Of a stretch of DNA of 64,000 bases, positions 49,667 through 57,984 are shown one piece after another. The translations under genes were made by a program, and so were the position numbers. Position 1 is the stretch's first letter. The number at the start of each line of letters is the position of its first letter. Below the pieces are notes generated by a model that saw nothing but the letters and a program-made list of their open reading frames with translations, did not search any database and was not told the DNA's origin. The DNA lies in the NCBI GenBank assembly GCA_001029295.1, contig LDXJ01000049.1, positions 25,255-89,254 on the forward strand, given 5' to 3'. The DNA comes from Peptococcaceae bacterium CEB3 (GTDB lineage: Bacteria > Bacillota > Desulfitobacteriia > Desulfitobacteriales > Desulfitobacteriaceae).

Positions 49667-49675
49667 ATTATACCA
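49667..49675 (-). promoter_or_regulatory. Extended -10 promoter of scr
   Basis: TGGTATAAT on the minus strand is an extended -10 (TGn-TATAAT), 10 nt before the 5' end of the SRP RNA. No good -35 was found upstream in the A/T-rich tract. Confidence 0.6.
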
Positions 49676-49727
49676 TAAAGAAAAATAAAAGAAAAAGCCG
49701 AAGTTGAATACTCGGGCTCCAAGAGCG

Positions 49728-49820
49728 TGGCGGAGAGAGAGGGATTCGAACCCTCGACACAGGTTGCCCCATGTACTCGCTTTCCAGGCGAGCGCCTTCG
49801 ACCAACTCAGCCATCTCTCC
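49728..49820 (-). tRNA. tRNA-Ser (anticodon GGA)
   Basis: A 93-nt class II tRNA with a long variable arm. Acceptor GGAGAGA pairs with TCTCTCC, the anticodon loop is CTGGAAA with GGA, the T-arm has GGTTCGAATCC, and CCA is encoded. It reads UCC/UCU Ser codons. Confidence 0.95.
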
Positions 49821-49919
49821 GCGAGTGTCGACATCAAAAACACCTAATTTAAGTCACAAAACGAATTATAGCTGAGTTGTATCAATAAGTCAACCCAAAA
49901 ATTAAGCCAAGAGTGAACC

Positions 49920-50414
49920 TCAAGAAATCCCATCGCTTTTGTCCCTGTCCCTCAACAATTCCTTGATCTCCGCGCTCTGGGCTTCGATACGATGCAGGTG
50001 ACTCTGCATATCGTCGACTTCCCTTTCCGCCTTGTAATTGATCGCGAAATCGAGCACAGATTCGTGCTTATCCCGGGCGGCCTGCCGGTTCTGACTCATC
50101 ATGATGATGGGCGCCTGAAAAGCGGCAATAAAGGAGAGGATGAGGTTGAGCAGAATAAAAGGCGGCGGATCAAAGTGCCCAACGAAACGGACCGTGTTTA
50201 ACACCAGCCAGCAACAGAGAAACAAGCTGAAAAGAATGATGAAGTTCCAGCTTCCGCCAAAAGCAGCTATCCTATCTGCCAGCTGATCGGGCCACTTTGT
50301 GTTCTTCAGGTATTCCGCGTCGATGTTACACGCAATACTCGCCTCATATTCTTCTACGACGCGTCCGGTCCTGTCCGCATAGTTCTTGACATAGTTTTCG
50401 CAATCTTCTTCCAC
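49920..50414 (-). CDS. DUF1003 membrane protein
   Basis: A 164-residue protein. A hydrophilic N-terminus (1-52) is followed by two membrane segments (about 58-77 and 85-107, the second LNLILSFIAAFQAPIIMMSQ) and the DUF1003 signature SQNRQAARDKHESVLDFAIN. The tail is a helix rich in Glu/Arg. The family is widespread and its function is unknown. The start is GTG 50414 after GAGGAGG. It lies between tRNA-Ser(GGA) and the plus-strand island and is divergent from it. Confidence 0.85.
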   Translation of the reverse strand: MEEDCENYVKNYADRTGRVVEEYEASIACNIDAEYLKNTKWPDQLADRIAAFGGSWNFIILFSLFLCCWLVLNTVRFVGHFDPPPFILLNLILSFIAAFQAPIIMMSQNRQAARDKHESVLDFAINYKAEREVDDMQSHLHRIEAQSAEIKELLRDRDKSDGIS

Positions 50415-50642
50415 AGTGGCTGCCTCCTCATTTAGGTGAACCCGGGTGAACTTCCTGGGTAGGCCCTGGGTAAGCCCTTGTTAAGCTTTTTAGTCCATAA
50501 TAGTGTATACCCCGTCCTAAGGCAAGTGTCTGAGAGAACGAGCCGTAGCACCGGGTAGATCGTACTCTTCCAAAGCGAATAAAATAAAACCGCAAAACAT
50601 TATTATGTCTAAAAGTTTCTTGGGTTATATCCGCAAAATTAC

Positions 50643-50670
50643 TTTACAACTGCTTGTTTTGTGGTATACT
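50643..50670 (+). promoter_or_regulatory. Sigma-A promoter of the DUF4143 ATPase gene
   Basis: -35 TTTACA at 50643..50648, 16-bp spacer and -10 TATACT at 50665..50670, with a TGG extension before the -10, 23 bp upstream of the ATG. Confidence 0.6.
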
Positions 50671-50692
50671 ATCGGCGAGAGGAAGTGGTAAA

Positions 50693-51907
50693 ATGATTCC
50701 AAGGCCGATGTATGTTGAGAAAATCATGGCGTATGTAGATACTCCATTTGTAAAAATCTTGACCGGCGTCCGGCGCTGCGGCAAGTCCATCATTCTGAAA
50801 ATGGTTGTTGAAGAATTAAAAAAACGTGGAGTTCCCGAAGAAAGAATCCTGCATTATAATTTTGATTCCATGCAGTATGAGGATATCAAGACCGCAAAGC
50901 TTCTGTATGGGGAAGTGAAAGCCAAGCTCGTATCCGGCGAAAAGTCATATTTGTTTTTGGATGAGATTCAGGAAGTGAAGTCATGGGAGAAAGCCATTAA
51001 CTCCTTTATGATAGACTTTGATGTTGATATTTATGTGACCGGCTCCAATTCCCGGTTGATGTCCTCTGAGATATCTACGTATCTGACAGGGAGATATATT
51101 GCATTTCGCATCTTTCCACTTTCTTTTTCAGAGTATCTGACCTTCCGAAAAGAATACGGTTCTGGAGGAAACAGCCTTCACAGTGAATTTGTACGTTATC
51201 TTCGATTAGGAGGTTTCCCGGCCGTCCACTTGCAGCCGTACACACCGGATGAAGCATACCCGATTGTAAGAGATATTTACAACTCCACGATTTTCACAGA
51301 TATCGTCAAGCGGAATCAAATCCGCAAAGTAGACCAGCTGGAGCGTATTGTTAAATTTGCTTTCGATAATGTCGGACGCACCTTTTCCGCCACTTCAATA
51401 TCCAAATATCTTAAGAGTGAAAACCGCACTATCGACAATGAGACAGTGTATACTTACCTTGCCAAATTGGAGAGCGCATTTATTCTGCATCGCTGCTCAA
51501 GGTACGATATTCAAGGCAAAGAGTTATTGAAAACTCAGGAAAAATTCTATCTGAGCGACCCCGCCTTCCGTTATAGCATCCTCGGTTATACGCCGGACAG
51601 CGTGGCGGCTATGTTAGAAAACATCGTTTACTTAGAGCTATTGCGGCGGGGATACGATGTCTGCGTCGGCAAAATTGGTAATGCTGAGATTGATTTTGTT
51701 GCGACCAGACAGGAAAATAAGCTCTATATTCAGATAACGCAAAAAATTGGAAGGGATGAAACAGAGGAACGAGAGTATGGCAGATTGCTCTCCATTGCTG
51801 ATAATTATCCCAAGTATGTTCTGCGAACAGATGAGTTTGCGGGCGGAAATTATCAGGGAATTAAGACTATGAACATTGCGGATTTCCTGTTGAGCTCGGA
51901 ATATTAA
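50693..51907 (+). CDS. AAA ATPase with C-terminal DUF4143 domain
   Basis: A 404-residue protein of the AAA_14/DUF4143 type. Walker A is TGVRRCGKSIILKM (residues 23-36), Walker B is YLFLDEIQEV (about 83-92), and the sensor region is YVTGSNSRLMSSE. The C-terminal DUF4143 part (about 200-390) contains NAEIDFVATRQENKLYIQIT, a PD-(D/E)xK-like nuclease core. Such proteins are common in accessory DNA and have no settled function. GGAAGTGG precedes the ATG. Lower GC and codon use unlike the flanks mark it as part of the island at 50.5-55.0 kb. Confidence 0.85.
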   Translation: MIPRPMYVEKIMAYVDTPFVKILTGVRRCGKSIILKMVVEELKKRGVPEERILHYNFDSMQYEDIKTAKLLYGEVKAKLVSGEKSYLFLDEIQEVKSWEKAINSFMIDFDVDIYVTGSNSRLMSSEISTYLTGRYIAFRIFPLSFSEYLTFRKEYGSGGNSLHSEFVRYLRLGGFPAVHLQPYTPDEAYPIVRDIYNSTIFTDIVKRNQIRKVDQLERIVKFAFDNVGRTFSATSISKYLKSENRTIDNETVYTYLAKLESAFILHRCSRYDIQGKELLKTQEKFYLSDPAFRYSILGYTPDSVAAMLENIVYLELLRRGYDVCVGKIGNAEIDFVATRQENKLYIQITQKIGRDETEEREYGRLLSIADNYPKYVLRTDEFAGGNYQGIKTMNIADFLLSSEY

Positions 51908-51977
51908 TCGCCGAGCATATTGTCAAAGGCAACCACTGTTATTTCAATTTGAGCCGCCCTAATCGAAGCTTTCTCTA

Positions 51978-52041
51978 TTGACAAAGTATCGTCATAACGA
52001 TATACTAAAGTCGTATAATTTAGTATCGTTGTGGCGATACT
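51978..52041 (+). promoter_or_regulatory. Promoter and twin operators of the DUF3990/HTH pair
   Basis: A strong sigma-A promoter: -35 TTGACA at 51978..51983, 17-bp spacer, -10 TATACT at 52001..52006. Two dyads of the form AGTATCG-n-CGATACT lie at 51985..52006 (imperfect, filling the spacer and -10) and 52022..52041 (just past the start of transcription). Their centres are 36 bp apart. The layout fits negative autoregulation by the helix-turn-helix partner. Confidence 0.75.
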
Positions 52042-52062
52042 CTTTGACAGGGGGACTTCACT

Positions 52063-52752
52063 ATGATTATATATCACGGCTCGCCTCAAATCGTGAAGCA
52101 GGCCGAGCTTGGCAGAGGTAAGTCATATAATGATTACGGGCAGGGATTTTATTGCACGGAAAGTCTGGACTTAGCCAAAGAATGGGCCTGCCCGACCCAG
52201 AAGAACGGTTTTGCCAACAAGTATACCCTCAATACCGAAGGGCTTTCTTTGCTTCATCTTTCCGGTGGTAGTTATCACATATTGAACTGGCTGGCTCTGC
52301 TGCTTAAAAACCGTACTTTTGATCTGTCTGCGGCACTTGCCTTGCAGGCGCGGGAATATGTCATTCAGACTTTTATGCCGGTTCTGGCAGGGAAGGATTA
52401 CATTATAGGCTACAGGGCTGATGATTCATATTTCTCCTTTGCTGAGGATTTTGTCAGCGGAATCCTTTCTTTGCGAGATTTGAGCGAGGCTATGCGTCTT
52501 GGAGCTCTCGGCGAGCAAGTGGTTTTGATTTCTCCAAAGGCTTTTGAGCAAATCCATTTTGAAGGCTATGAAGCGACAAGCTATCAGGAATATCACATTA
52601 AGCGGATGAGCAGAGACAACCTCGCCCGCCAGGAATATCAAAGCAGGAAAAGAGATCTTAAGACATTGAAGAATGACCTGTACGTGCTGGATATCCTTAG
52701 AGAGGAGATGAAAAACGATGACCCGCGCTTACAAAGAATCCTACCTGAATAA
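52063..52752 (+). CDS. DUF3990 protein, predicted ADP-ribosyltransferase-like toxin
   Basis: A 229-residue DUF3990 protein. The spacing of IIYHGSPQIV (His, residue 5), GQGFYCTESLDLAKEWA (Tyr at about 29) and a late GEQVVLISPKAFE (Glu at about 148) resembles the H-Y-E triad of diphtheria-toxin-type ADP-ribosyltransferases. The C-terminal 60 residues are a charged helical tail. It starts 22 bp after the second operator with GGGGG before the ATG. The next gene overlaps it by 35 bp and encodes a DNA-binding protein, the usual toxin-antitoxin order for this family. Activity is inferred, not shown. Confidence 0.75.
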   Translation: MIIYHGSPQIVKQAELGRGKSYNDYGQGFYCTESLDLAKEWACPTQKNGFANKYTLNTEGLSLLHLSGGSYHILNWLALLLKNRTFDLSAALALQAREYVIQTFMPVLAGKDYIIGYRADDSYFSFAEDFVSGILSLRDLSEAMRLGALGEQVVLISPKAFEQIHFEGYEATSYQEYHIKRMSRDNLARQEYQSRKRDLKTLKNDLYVLDILREEMKNDDPRLQRILPE

Positions 52753-53359
52753 AGCGCAGAAAACCCTTGCGGCGATGATGGTCTATGCAGTTTCCGATCT
52801 GAACTACGAACCGGATGAATTCTTCATGTTGTTTTTGCAGTCCGGGCTTGTGGATGAATTCGGCAGAGGCAATCCAAAATATATTGCAGGGAAAAGCGGG
52901 GTTGAACTTGCCCGCGAAGTCATTTTGATTACAACCGGTCAGTCTGTGGATGTAATTCCTGCGCCGCACTTTGAGCGTTCGCCGGTCTATTGGGCTGCTT
53001 GGGCGCTGGCATATTATCAATGGTATTCGGGATACAGCTTTGAAGAAATCCATAAAGCTTTGCCTTTTGCCGAACTGTTAAATATGTACTCTACCCTTCA
53101 CGAGGCCGATATAAATAAGTTTGTTTCCGTAGCGGATGAAGTTTTGATTGAGAGCAAAAGGAAAAGTGAAACCAGTTTAAGTCGACTGCGGAAGGCTCGG
53201 GGACTTTCGCAGAAGGAGCTTGCTGAAACCTCGGGTGTTGCCCTGCGTATGATTCAACTTTATGAGCAGAAGCAAAATGATATTAATAAAGCACAGGCGT
53301 CTTCGCTGCGGAGCCTGGCGCAAGCGCTGGAGTGCAGGATAGAAGATTTGTTTGAATGA
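52718..53359 (+). CDS. Helix-turn-helix protein, predicted antitoxin partner of DUF3990
   Basis: A 213-residue protein. Residues 10-70 resemble DUF3791-type segments found with DUF3990 (NKAQKTLAAMMVYAVSDLNY), the centre (80-125) is a tryptophan-rich segment, and residues 150-212 form a Cro/C1-type domain (LSRLRKARGLSQKELAETSG then ALRMIQLYEQKQNDINKA). It begins inside the toxin gene. Fusion of a neutralising part with a repressor part suits an autoregulating antitoxin acting on the two operators upstream. Confidence 0.75.
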   Translation: MTRAYKESYLNKAQKTLAAMMVYAVSDLNYEPDEFFMLFLQSGLVDEFGRGNPKYIAGKSGVELAREVILITTGQSVDVIPAPHFERSPVYWAAWALAYYQWYSGYSFEEIHKALPFAELLNMYSTLHEADINKFVSVADEVLIESKRKSETSLSRLRKARGLSQKELAETSGVALRMIQLYEQKQNDINKAQASSLRSLAQALECRIEDLFE

Positions 53360-53471
53360 TATTTGCTTGTCGAGTCTACTTTACTTTGGAGAAAACGATG
53401 GTTCGAGGACGTTTCTCGCACTCGGATATTTGTTAGCAGGGTGTTAGCATTTAAAATTCAAAAAATTTATC

Positions 53472-53517
53472 TGTACATTCATGCTACAATAGTGTATAAT
53501 TTGTAGCATGAATGTAC
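53472..53517 (+). promoter_or_regulatory. Promoter and 17-bp inverted-repeat operator of the AbiE pair
   Basis: GTACATTCATGCTACAA at 53473..53489 is repeated in perfect inverse at 53501..53517, with 11 bp between. The -10 TATAAT (53495..53500) lies in the loop and the -35 TGTACA (53472..53477) overlaps the left arm, 17-bp spacer. AbiEi antitoxins are known to bind inverted repeats in their promoter and repress it. Confidence 0.8.
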
Positions 53518-53542
53518 GTCATTTATTTGAGGGGGTGATGTC

Positions 53543-54133
53543 ATGACGGACTATAGACAGATTATAAACAAAATGCTTTCCGAAAATAAAGGCTTTGTGA
53601 CTGCTGAGCAGGTTTCCGAATATGGAATTCCAAGGCGATGTCTTTCCGAGTTGACTGATGCAGGAACGGTTATAAGAGTTGACCGAGGCATTTATGCTTT
53701 GCCGGAAGTTTGGGAGGATGAGATGTTTATTTTACAATATCGGCTCTCCAAAGGTATCTTTTCTCATGAGACAGCGTTGTATCTGCACAGCATGACCGAC
53801 CGCACGCCGCATCGTTTCACCATGACTTTTCCTCATGGCTATAATACAGGCAATGCAAAAAAGCAAAACATCACAGTAAAAACTGTTCTGCCAAAGCTTT
53901 ATGAATTAGGTCTTACGGACGTTGCTTCCCCAGCCGGACACATCTTGAAAGCCTATGATATTGAGCGTACCATTTGCGATATTATAAAAAACAAATCGGA
54001 CATTCAGATCATCAGCCAAACTATGAAGGTTTACGCAACATCCAAGAGCAAAGATATATCAAAGCTGATAGGATATGCCGAGCAACTACGGGTCAAGGCA
54101 AAGATTCTGACTTATTTGGAGGTGCTGCTGTGA
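53543..54133 (+). CDS. AbiEi-type antitoxin (type IV toxin-antitoxin system)
   Basis: A 196-residue protein with an N-terminal winged helix (residues 1-52, GFVTAEQVSEYGIPRRCLSE and the wing VIRVDRGIYALPE) and a C-terminal antitoxin domain starting at ILQYRLSKGIFSHETALYL and containing SPAGHILKAYDIERTICDII. This is the AbiEi layout, in which the first part represses the operon and the second counters the toxin. GAGGGGGTGA precedes the ATG. It overlaps the toxin gene by 4 nt (GTGA). Confidence 0.9.
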   Translation: MTDYRQIINKMLSENKGFVTAEQVSEYGIPRRCLSELTDAGTVIRVDRGIYALPEVWEDEMFILQYRLSKGIFSHETALYLHSMTDRTPHRFTMTFPHGYNTGNAKKQNITVKTVLPKLYELGLTDVASPAGHILKAYDIERTICDIIKNKSDIQIISQTMKVYATSKSKDISKLIGYAEQLRVKAKILTYLEVLL

Positions 54134-54972
54134 TTACCAATAACCCAATGCAGTTGAAGGCGCTCATCAAAAAGCGGGCTGCGGAGATGAATATATCTGC
54201 CCAAATTGTCATGCAGAACTACATGATGGAGAGAGTGCTTGAACGAATTTCATTGTCCAAATATAAAAACAACTTCATTCTGAAAGGCGGCTTCCTCATT
54301 GCCGCTATCGTTGGACTTGATACAAGAGCGACAATGGACTTGGACACCACCATAAAAGGAATGTATCTTACGCATGAATCCATAACCGAAGTTTTCAATG
54401 ATATCTGCAAAATTGAGGTCGACGATGATGTGAAGTTTTCGCTTCTTCGTACAACAGATATCAGGGGGGGCGATGATTATCCGGGCATCCGTGTAAGTTT
54501 GTCAGCTGATTACCTTCCTCTCAAAGTTCCGCTGACTGTTGATGTCACCACAGGTGACAAGATAACGCCAAGAGAAGTCGAATATTCGTTTCATCTTATG
54601 TTTGATGAACGAGCTATCTCTATTTTAGCATACAACCTTGAAACCATAATGGCCGAAAAGCTGGAGACTATCCTATCAAGGAATGAAGCCAACACCCGAC
54701 CGAAAGATTTTTATGATATTTACATACTTCAAAAGCTTCGCGGTTATGAGTGCGATCCGGCAATTCTAAAGCAAGCTTTAAAGCAGACAGCCACAAAAAG
54801 AGGCAGTATGGTTGTGTTATCCCGATATAAAATTGCTATGAATGAAATCAAAGACAGCTCGCGGCTTCTTGATTTCTGGCAGCGTTACCAGCGAGATTTC
54901 TCTTATACCGATGATATTTCTTATGAAGATATCTGTCGGACGATAGAAGAGATATTAGATAAAGTTATGTAA
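54130..54972 (+). CDS. AbiEii/MenT-type nucleotidyltransferase toxin
   Basis: A 280-residue nucleotidyltransferase. The catalytic block reads FILKGGFLIAAIVG then TRATMDLDTTIKG (the GG and DxD motifs), and the family motif KLETILSRNEANTRPKDFYD follows at about residue 170. AbiEii toxins transfer nucleotides, and relatives modify tRNA 3' ends. The start is GTG 54130, set by GGAGGTG upstream and the 4-nt overlap with the antitoxin; a longer open frame from 53974 lies inside the antitoxin gene. It is the last gene of the island, 27 bp before tRNA-Ser(CGA). Confidence 0.9.
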   Translation: MITNNPMQLKALIKKRAAEMNISAQIVMQNYMMERVLERISLSKYKNNFILKGGFLIAAIVGLDTRATMDLDTTIKGMYLTHESITEVFNDICKIEVDDDVKFSLLRTTDIRGGDDYPGIRVSLSADYLPLKVPLTVDVTTGDKITPREVEYSFHLMFDERAISILAYNLETIMAEKLETILSRNEANTRPKDFYDIYILQKLRGYECDPAILKQALKQTATKRGSMVVLSRYKIAMNEIKDSSRLLDFWQRYQRDFSYTDDISYEDICRTIEEILDKVM

Positions 54973-54998
54973 AACAAATTGAGCTAAAAGCCCCAAAA

Positions 54999-55087
54999 TG
55001 GCGGAGGGGGCGGGATTCGAACCCGCGTGCCGTTTCCGACAAACTGATTTCGAGTCAGCCCCGTTATAACCACTTCGATACCCCTCC
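54999..55087 (-). tRNA. tRNA-Ser (anticodon CGA)
   Basis: An 89-nt class II tRNA. Acceptor GGAGGGG pairs with CCCCTCC, the anticodon loop CTCGAAA has CGA, and CCA is encoded. Its 3' end faces the toxin-antitoxin island, 27 bp from the last island gene. Confidence 0.94.
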
Positions 55088-55177
55088 GTATATGTTTAAC
55101 CGCTTGATGCGGAAAAACGCTTTTCAGCAAACTGTGAGCAAAGCATTAGCAAAGTATTAGCATCTGCGAAAAGAGTT

Positions 55178-55624
55178 TCAGCGCTTCCGCCGGAAGAAGT
55201 CTTTCAAGACCTGTCCGCATTCTTCCTCCAGAATCCCTCCCAGGACCTCGACCCGGTGGTTCCAGCGATTCACATCCAGTACGTTCATGACGGAGCCAAC
55301 CGCGCCCCCTTTGCCATCCGGCGCCCCAAAGACCAAGCGGGCCAACCGGGCCTGGATGATAGCTCCCGCGCACATCGCACACGGTTCCAGGGTGACATAA
55401 AGGGTGGCTTGCTCCAGCCGCCAGGTCCCCAGCACCCCCGCCGCGTCGCGGATCGCCAGAATCTCAGCGTGGGCCGTAGGATCTTGTGCCCGTTCCTTTT
55501 TGTTGTGCGCCTGAGCGAGGACTTTGCCTTCCTGAACGATCAGAGCCCCGATCGGAACTTCGCCCTCGGCCGCCGCCAGCTTGGCTTCGGCCAAAGCCAG
55601 GCGCATCCAATCTTCGTGGCGCAT
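55178..55624 (-). CDS. tadA: tRNA-specific adenosine deaminase
   Basis: A 148-residue zinc deaminase that makes inosine at the wobble base of tRNA-Arg(ACG). The zinc site is complete: His and catalytic Glu in DPTAHAEILAIR, and two Cys in LEPCAMCAGAI. The ATG at 55624 follows GAGGTGA; a GTG at 55630 is less likely. tRNA-Arg(ACG), its substrate, lies only 105 bp upstream. In B. subtilis tadA also lies between serS and scr-dnaX. Confidence 0.95.
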   Translation of the reverse strand: MRHEDWMRLALAEAKLAAAEGEVPIGALIVQEGKVLAQAHNKKERAQDPTAHAEILAIRDAAGVLGTWRLEQATLYVTLEPCAMCAGAIIQARLARLVFGAPDGKGGAVGSVMNVLDVNRWNHRVEVLGGILEEECGQVLKDFFRRKR

Positions 55625-55646
55625 GTTCACCTCATTGGAATCTTAA

Positions 55647-55725
55647 TGGTGGCCCCGGGAGGACTCGAACCCCCGCAAGACAGGGTTTAGGAAACCCCCG
55701 CTCTATCCACCTGAGCTACGAGGCC
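55647..55725 (-). tRNA. tRNA-Arg (anticodon CCT)
   Basis: Acceptor GGCCTCG pairs with CGGGGCC (one G-U), the anticodon loop TTCCTAA has CCT for AGG codons, T-arm GGTTCGAGTCC, and CCA is encoded. It lies 3 bp after tRNA-Arg(ACG), so the two are processed from one transcript. Confidence 0.93.
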
Positions 55726-55728
55726 ATG

Positions 55729-55805
55729 TGGTGCGCTCGGAGGGATTCGAACCCCCGACCTTCTGATTCGTAGTCAGACGCTCTATCCAGCTGAGCCACG
55801 AGCGC
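55729..55805 (-). tRNA. tRNA-Arg (anticodon ACG)
   Basis: Acceptor GCGCTCG pairs with CGAGCGC, the anticodon loop CTACGAA has ACG, T-arm GGTTCGAATCC, and CCA is encoded. A34 of this tRNA is the target of TadA, encoded just downstream. Confidence 0.95.
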
Positions 55806-55867
55806 ACAGTAAGGTAAAGTAACGCCCAAACTTCAAACTTCGGACCCCGAGCTTCGGGCGAGGAACC

Positions 55868-55956
55868 TGGCGGAGGGGGTGGGATTCGAACCCACGGCCC
55901 CTTGCGGGGTCACCGGTTTTCAAGACCGGCTCCTTAAACCGCTCGGACACCCCTCC
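55868..55956 (-). tRNA. tRNA-Ser (anticodon TGA)
   Basis: An 89-nt class II tRNA. Acceptor GGAGGGG pairs with CCCCTCC, the anticodon loop CTTGAAA has TGA, the variable arm is CCCCGCAAGGGG-like, and CCA is encoded. It lies 127 bp after serS. Confidence 0.94.
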
Positions 55957-56083
55957 CGGCGGACGACCAAATCGGATTATAGCACATTCCCGCTAAATTT
56001 ACAATCTATCGCCCTTGCGTCCTTGGGTAAGATCTTTCTATGAGTTGACACGTCCATCGCCTTTGGGTACTCTGGGTGAGATT

Positions 56084-57349
56084 TCAGCCGATATATTCCA
56101 CACCCATGTAAGGTCGCAGCGCTGCCGGCACCCGCACCCGTCCGTCTTCTTCCTGGTAGTTCTCCAAAACGGCGGCGACCGTCCGGCCGATAGCCAGGCC
56201 GCTTCCGTTCAAGGTGTGGACGTACTCAGGCTTGCCTTTGGCTTCCCTGCGAAAGCGAATATTGGCCCTGCGCGCTTGAAAATCTTCGAAATTACTGCAA
56301 GACGAAATTTCGCGATAGAGGTTGAAGCTGGGCAGCCAAACCTCCAGGTCGTAAGTTTTGGCGGAGCTAAAGCTCAAATCCCCGGTCGAGAGAGCCATGA
56401 CCCGGTAAGGTAAGCCTAACTCCCGCAAAATAGCCTCCGCATCGCGGGTCAGTTTTTCCAACTCGGAATATGACTCTTCCGGCAGAGAAAACTTGACCAG
56501 TTCTACTTTATTGAACTGGTGCTGGCGGATGAGGCCGCGTGTGTCCCTGCCGGCCGACCCTGCCTCTGAGCGGAAACAGGCACTGTAGGCACAGTGATAA
56601 AGCGGCAGCTTCTGCCCGTCGAGGATCTCGTCCCGGTAGAGATTAGTCACCGGCACTTCGGCTGTAGGGATGAGAAAATACTCCGTTCCCGCCACTTTGA
56701 AGGCATCCTCTTCGAATTTCGGCAGCTGCCCGGTTCCGATCATGGAATTCCGATGCACCATATAGGGCGGCAGGATCTCCAAATAGCCTTTGGCCGTATG
56801 TTTATCCAGCATAAAACTGATCAAGGCCCGTTCCAATTTGGCGCCCAATCCTTTGTAAAAGGTAAAGCGCGCTCCCGTCACCTTCGCGGCCCGGGCGAAA
56901 TCCAAAATGTCCAGCCGTTCCCCTATTTCGTAGTGCGCACGGGGAGTAAACTCAAATTTTCGGGGCACACCCCAAGAACGGATCTCCACGTTGGCAGTTT
57001 CGTCCGGACCCACGGGAACGCTCTCGTGCGGAATGTTGGGAAGCTCGTAGAGAACCGTCTCCATTTCCCGCTCAATTCCACCGAGTTTCTCTTCCAGCTC
57101 CTTGATCGTCTGCCCGACCTGCCTCATCTCCAGAATCAGGTCCTCGGCACTGCCGCCCTTTTTCTTAAGGCGGCCCACCTCTTCTGAAACCGAATTGCGC
57201 CGGCTTTTCAGATTCTCTACCTGGAAAAGCAGTTTGCGCCGTTCTTCTTCCTTTTGCAAGAATTCATCCAAACTAACGGAAGCGTTGCGTTTACGCAACG
57301 CTTCTTTGACTGCGTCCGGATGGCTGCGTACAAACTTGAGATCTAACAC
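56084..57349 (-). CDS. serS: Seryl-tRNA synthetase
   Basis: A 421-residue class II synthetase. Residues 1-105 form the N-terminal coiled-coil arm that grips the long arm of tRNA-Ser. The catalytic core has motif 2 [20 protein letters not shown] and motif 3 [19 protein letters not shown]. The start GTG 57349 follows GGAGGGG. Two tRNA-Ser genes lie within 1.1 kb downstream and a third 6 kb on. The leader is short and shows no T-box. Confidence 0.96.
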   Translation of the reverse strand: MLDLKFVRSHPDAVKEALRKRNASVSLDEFLQKEEERRKLLFQVENLKSRRNSVSEEVGRLKKKGGSAEDLILEMRQVGQTIKELEEKLGGIEREMETVLYELPNIPHESVPVGPDETANVEIRSWGVPRKFEFTPRAHYEIGERLDILDFARAAKVTGARFTFYKGLGAKLERALISFMLDKHTAKGYLEILPPYMVHRNSMIGTGQLPKFEEDAFKVAGTEYFLIPTAEVPVTNLYRDEILDGQKLPLYHCAYSACFRSEAGSAGRDTRGLIRQHQFNKVELVKFSLPEESYSELEKLTRDAEAILRELGLPYRVMALSTGDLSFSSAKTYDLEVWLPSFNLYREISSCSNFEDFQARRANIRFRREAKGKPEYVHTLNGSGLAIGRTVAAVLENYQEEDGRVRVPAALRPYMGVEYIG

Positions 57350-57399
57350 AGCAACCCCTCCATGTAATTCCCTCCGGCTGATCGCCAGTTTTGCTGAGC

Positions 57400-57981
57400 T
57401 TATTGGTACTCAGAGACCATTTTCAAAAAGTACCCATGTATCCGCTGATCCGGGGTGAGTTCGGGATGAAAAGCGCTGGCCAGCATGTTGCCTTGACGTA
57501 CGAAAACTATTTTCCCCTCATGTTGCGCCAAGATTCCTACGTTCGGAGCCACTCTGGCGGCATACGGGGCCCGGATGAAGACGGCCCGCACCGGACGACT
57601 GCCAAGGGCGGGAACGCTCAAATCTGTTTCAAAACTGGCAATTTGGCGCCCGAAAGCATTGCGCTTCACCGTCACATCCATCAAACCTAAGCGGTACTGG
57701 TCGCTGCCGTCAATATCCTTAGCCAGAAGAATCATCCCGGCGCACGTCCCGAACAAGGGCAGATCTTTAGCCGCCAGTTCTTTAATTCTGTCCCCCAAGC
57801 CATCACTTTGCAATAGTTTGGCCATAGCGGTGCTCTCCCCGCCGGGTAAAACTAAGCCCTGAACCCCTTCGAGGTCCGAAGGCTTACGCACTTCCGCCAC
57901 GTCCCAACCGAGACTCTCCAACACGAAGCGGTGTTCGCGAAACGCCCCTTGTAAAGCCAGAACTCCGACTTTCCCTTTCAC
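57400..57981 (-). CDS. pdxT: Pyridoxal 5'-phosphate synthase glutaminase subunit
   Basis: A 193-residue class I glutamine amidotransferase. The catalytic triad is in [12 protein letters not shown] (Cys) and [14 protein letters not shown] (His, Glu), with [13 protein letters not shown] as the oxyanion strand. It feeds ammonia to PdxS. The start GTG 57981 lies 3 bp after the pdxS stop, so the pair is coupled. Confidence 0.95.
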   Translation of the reverse strand: MKGKVGVLALQGAFREHRFVLESLGWDVAEVRKPSDLEGVQGLVLPGGESTAMAKLLQSDGLGDRIKELAAKDLPLFGTCAGMILLAKDIDGSDQYRLGLMDVTVKRNAFGRQIASFETDLSVPALGSRPVRAVFIRAPYAARVAPNVGILAQHEGKIVFVRQGNMLASAFHPELTPDQRIHGYFLKMVSEYQ

Positions 57982-57984
57982 CGG

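Noticed and set aside
49728..55087. Integrated element with att sites at tRNA-Ser
   Set aside because: The two tRNA-Ser 3' ends are alike, but this is natural for isoacceptors. No integrase and no duplicated tRNA end that goes beyond the tRNA sequence was found.
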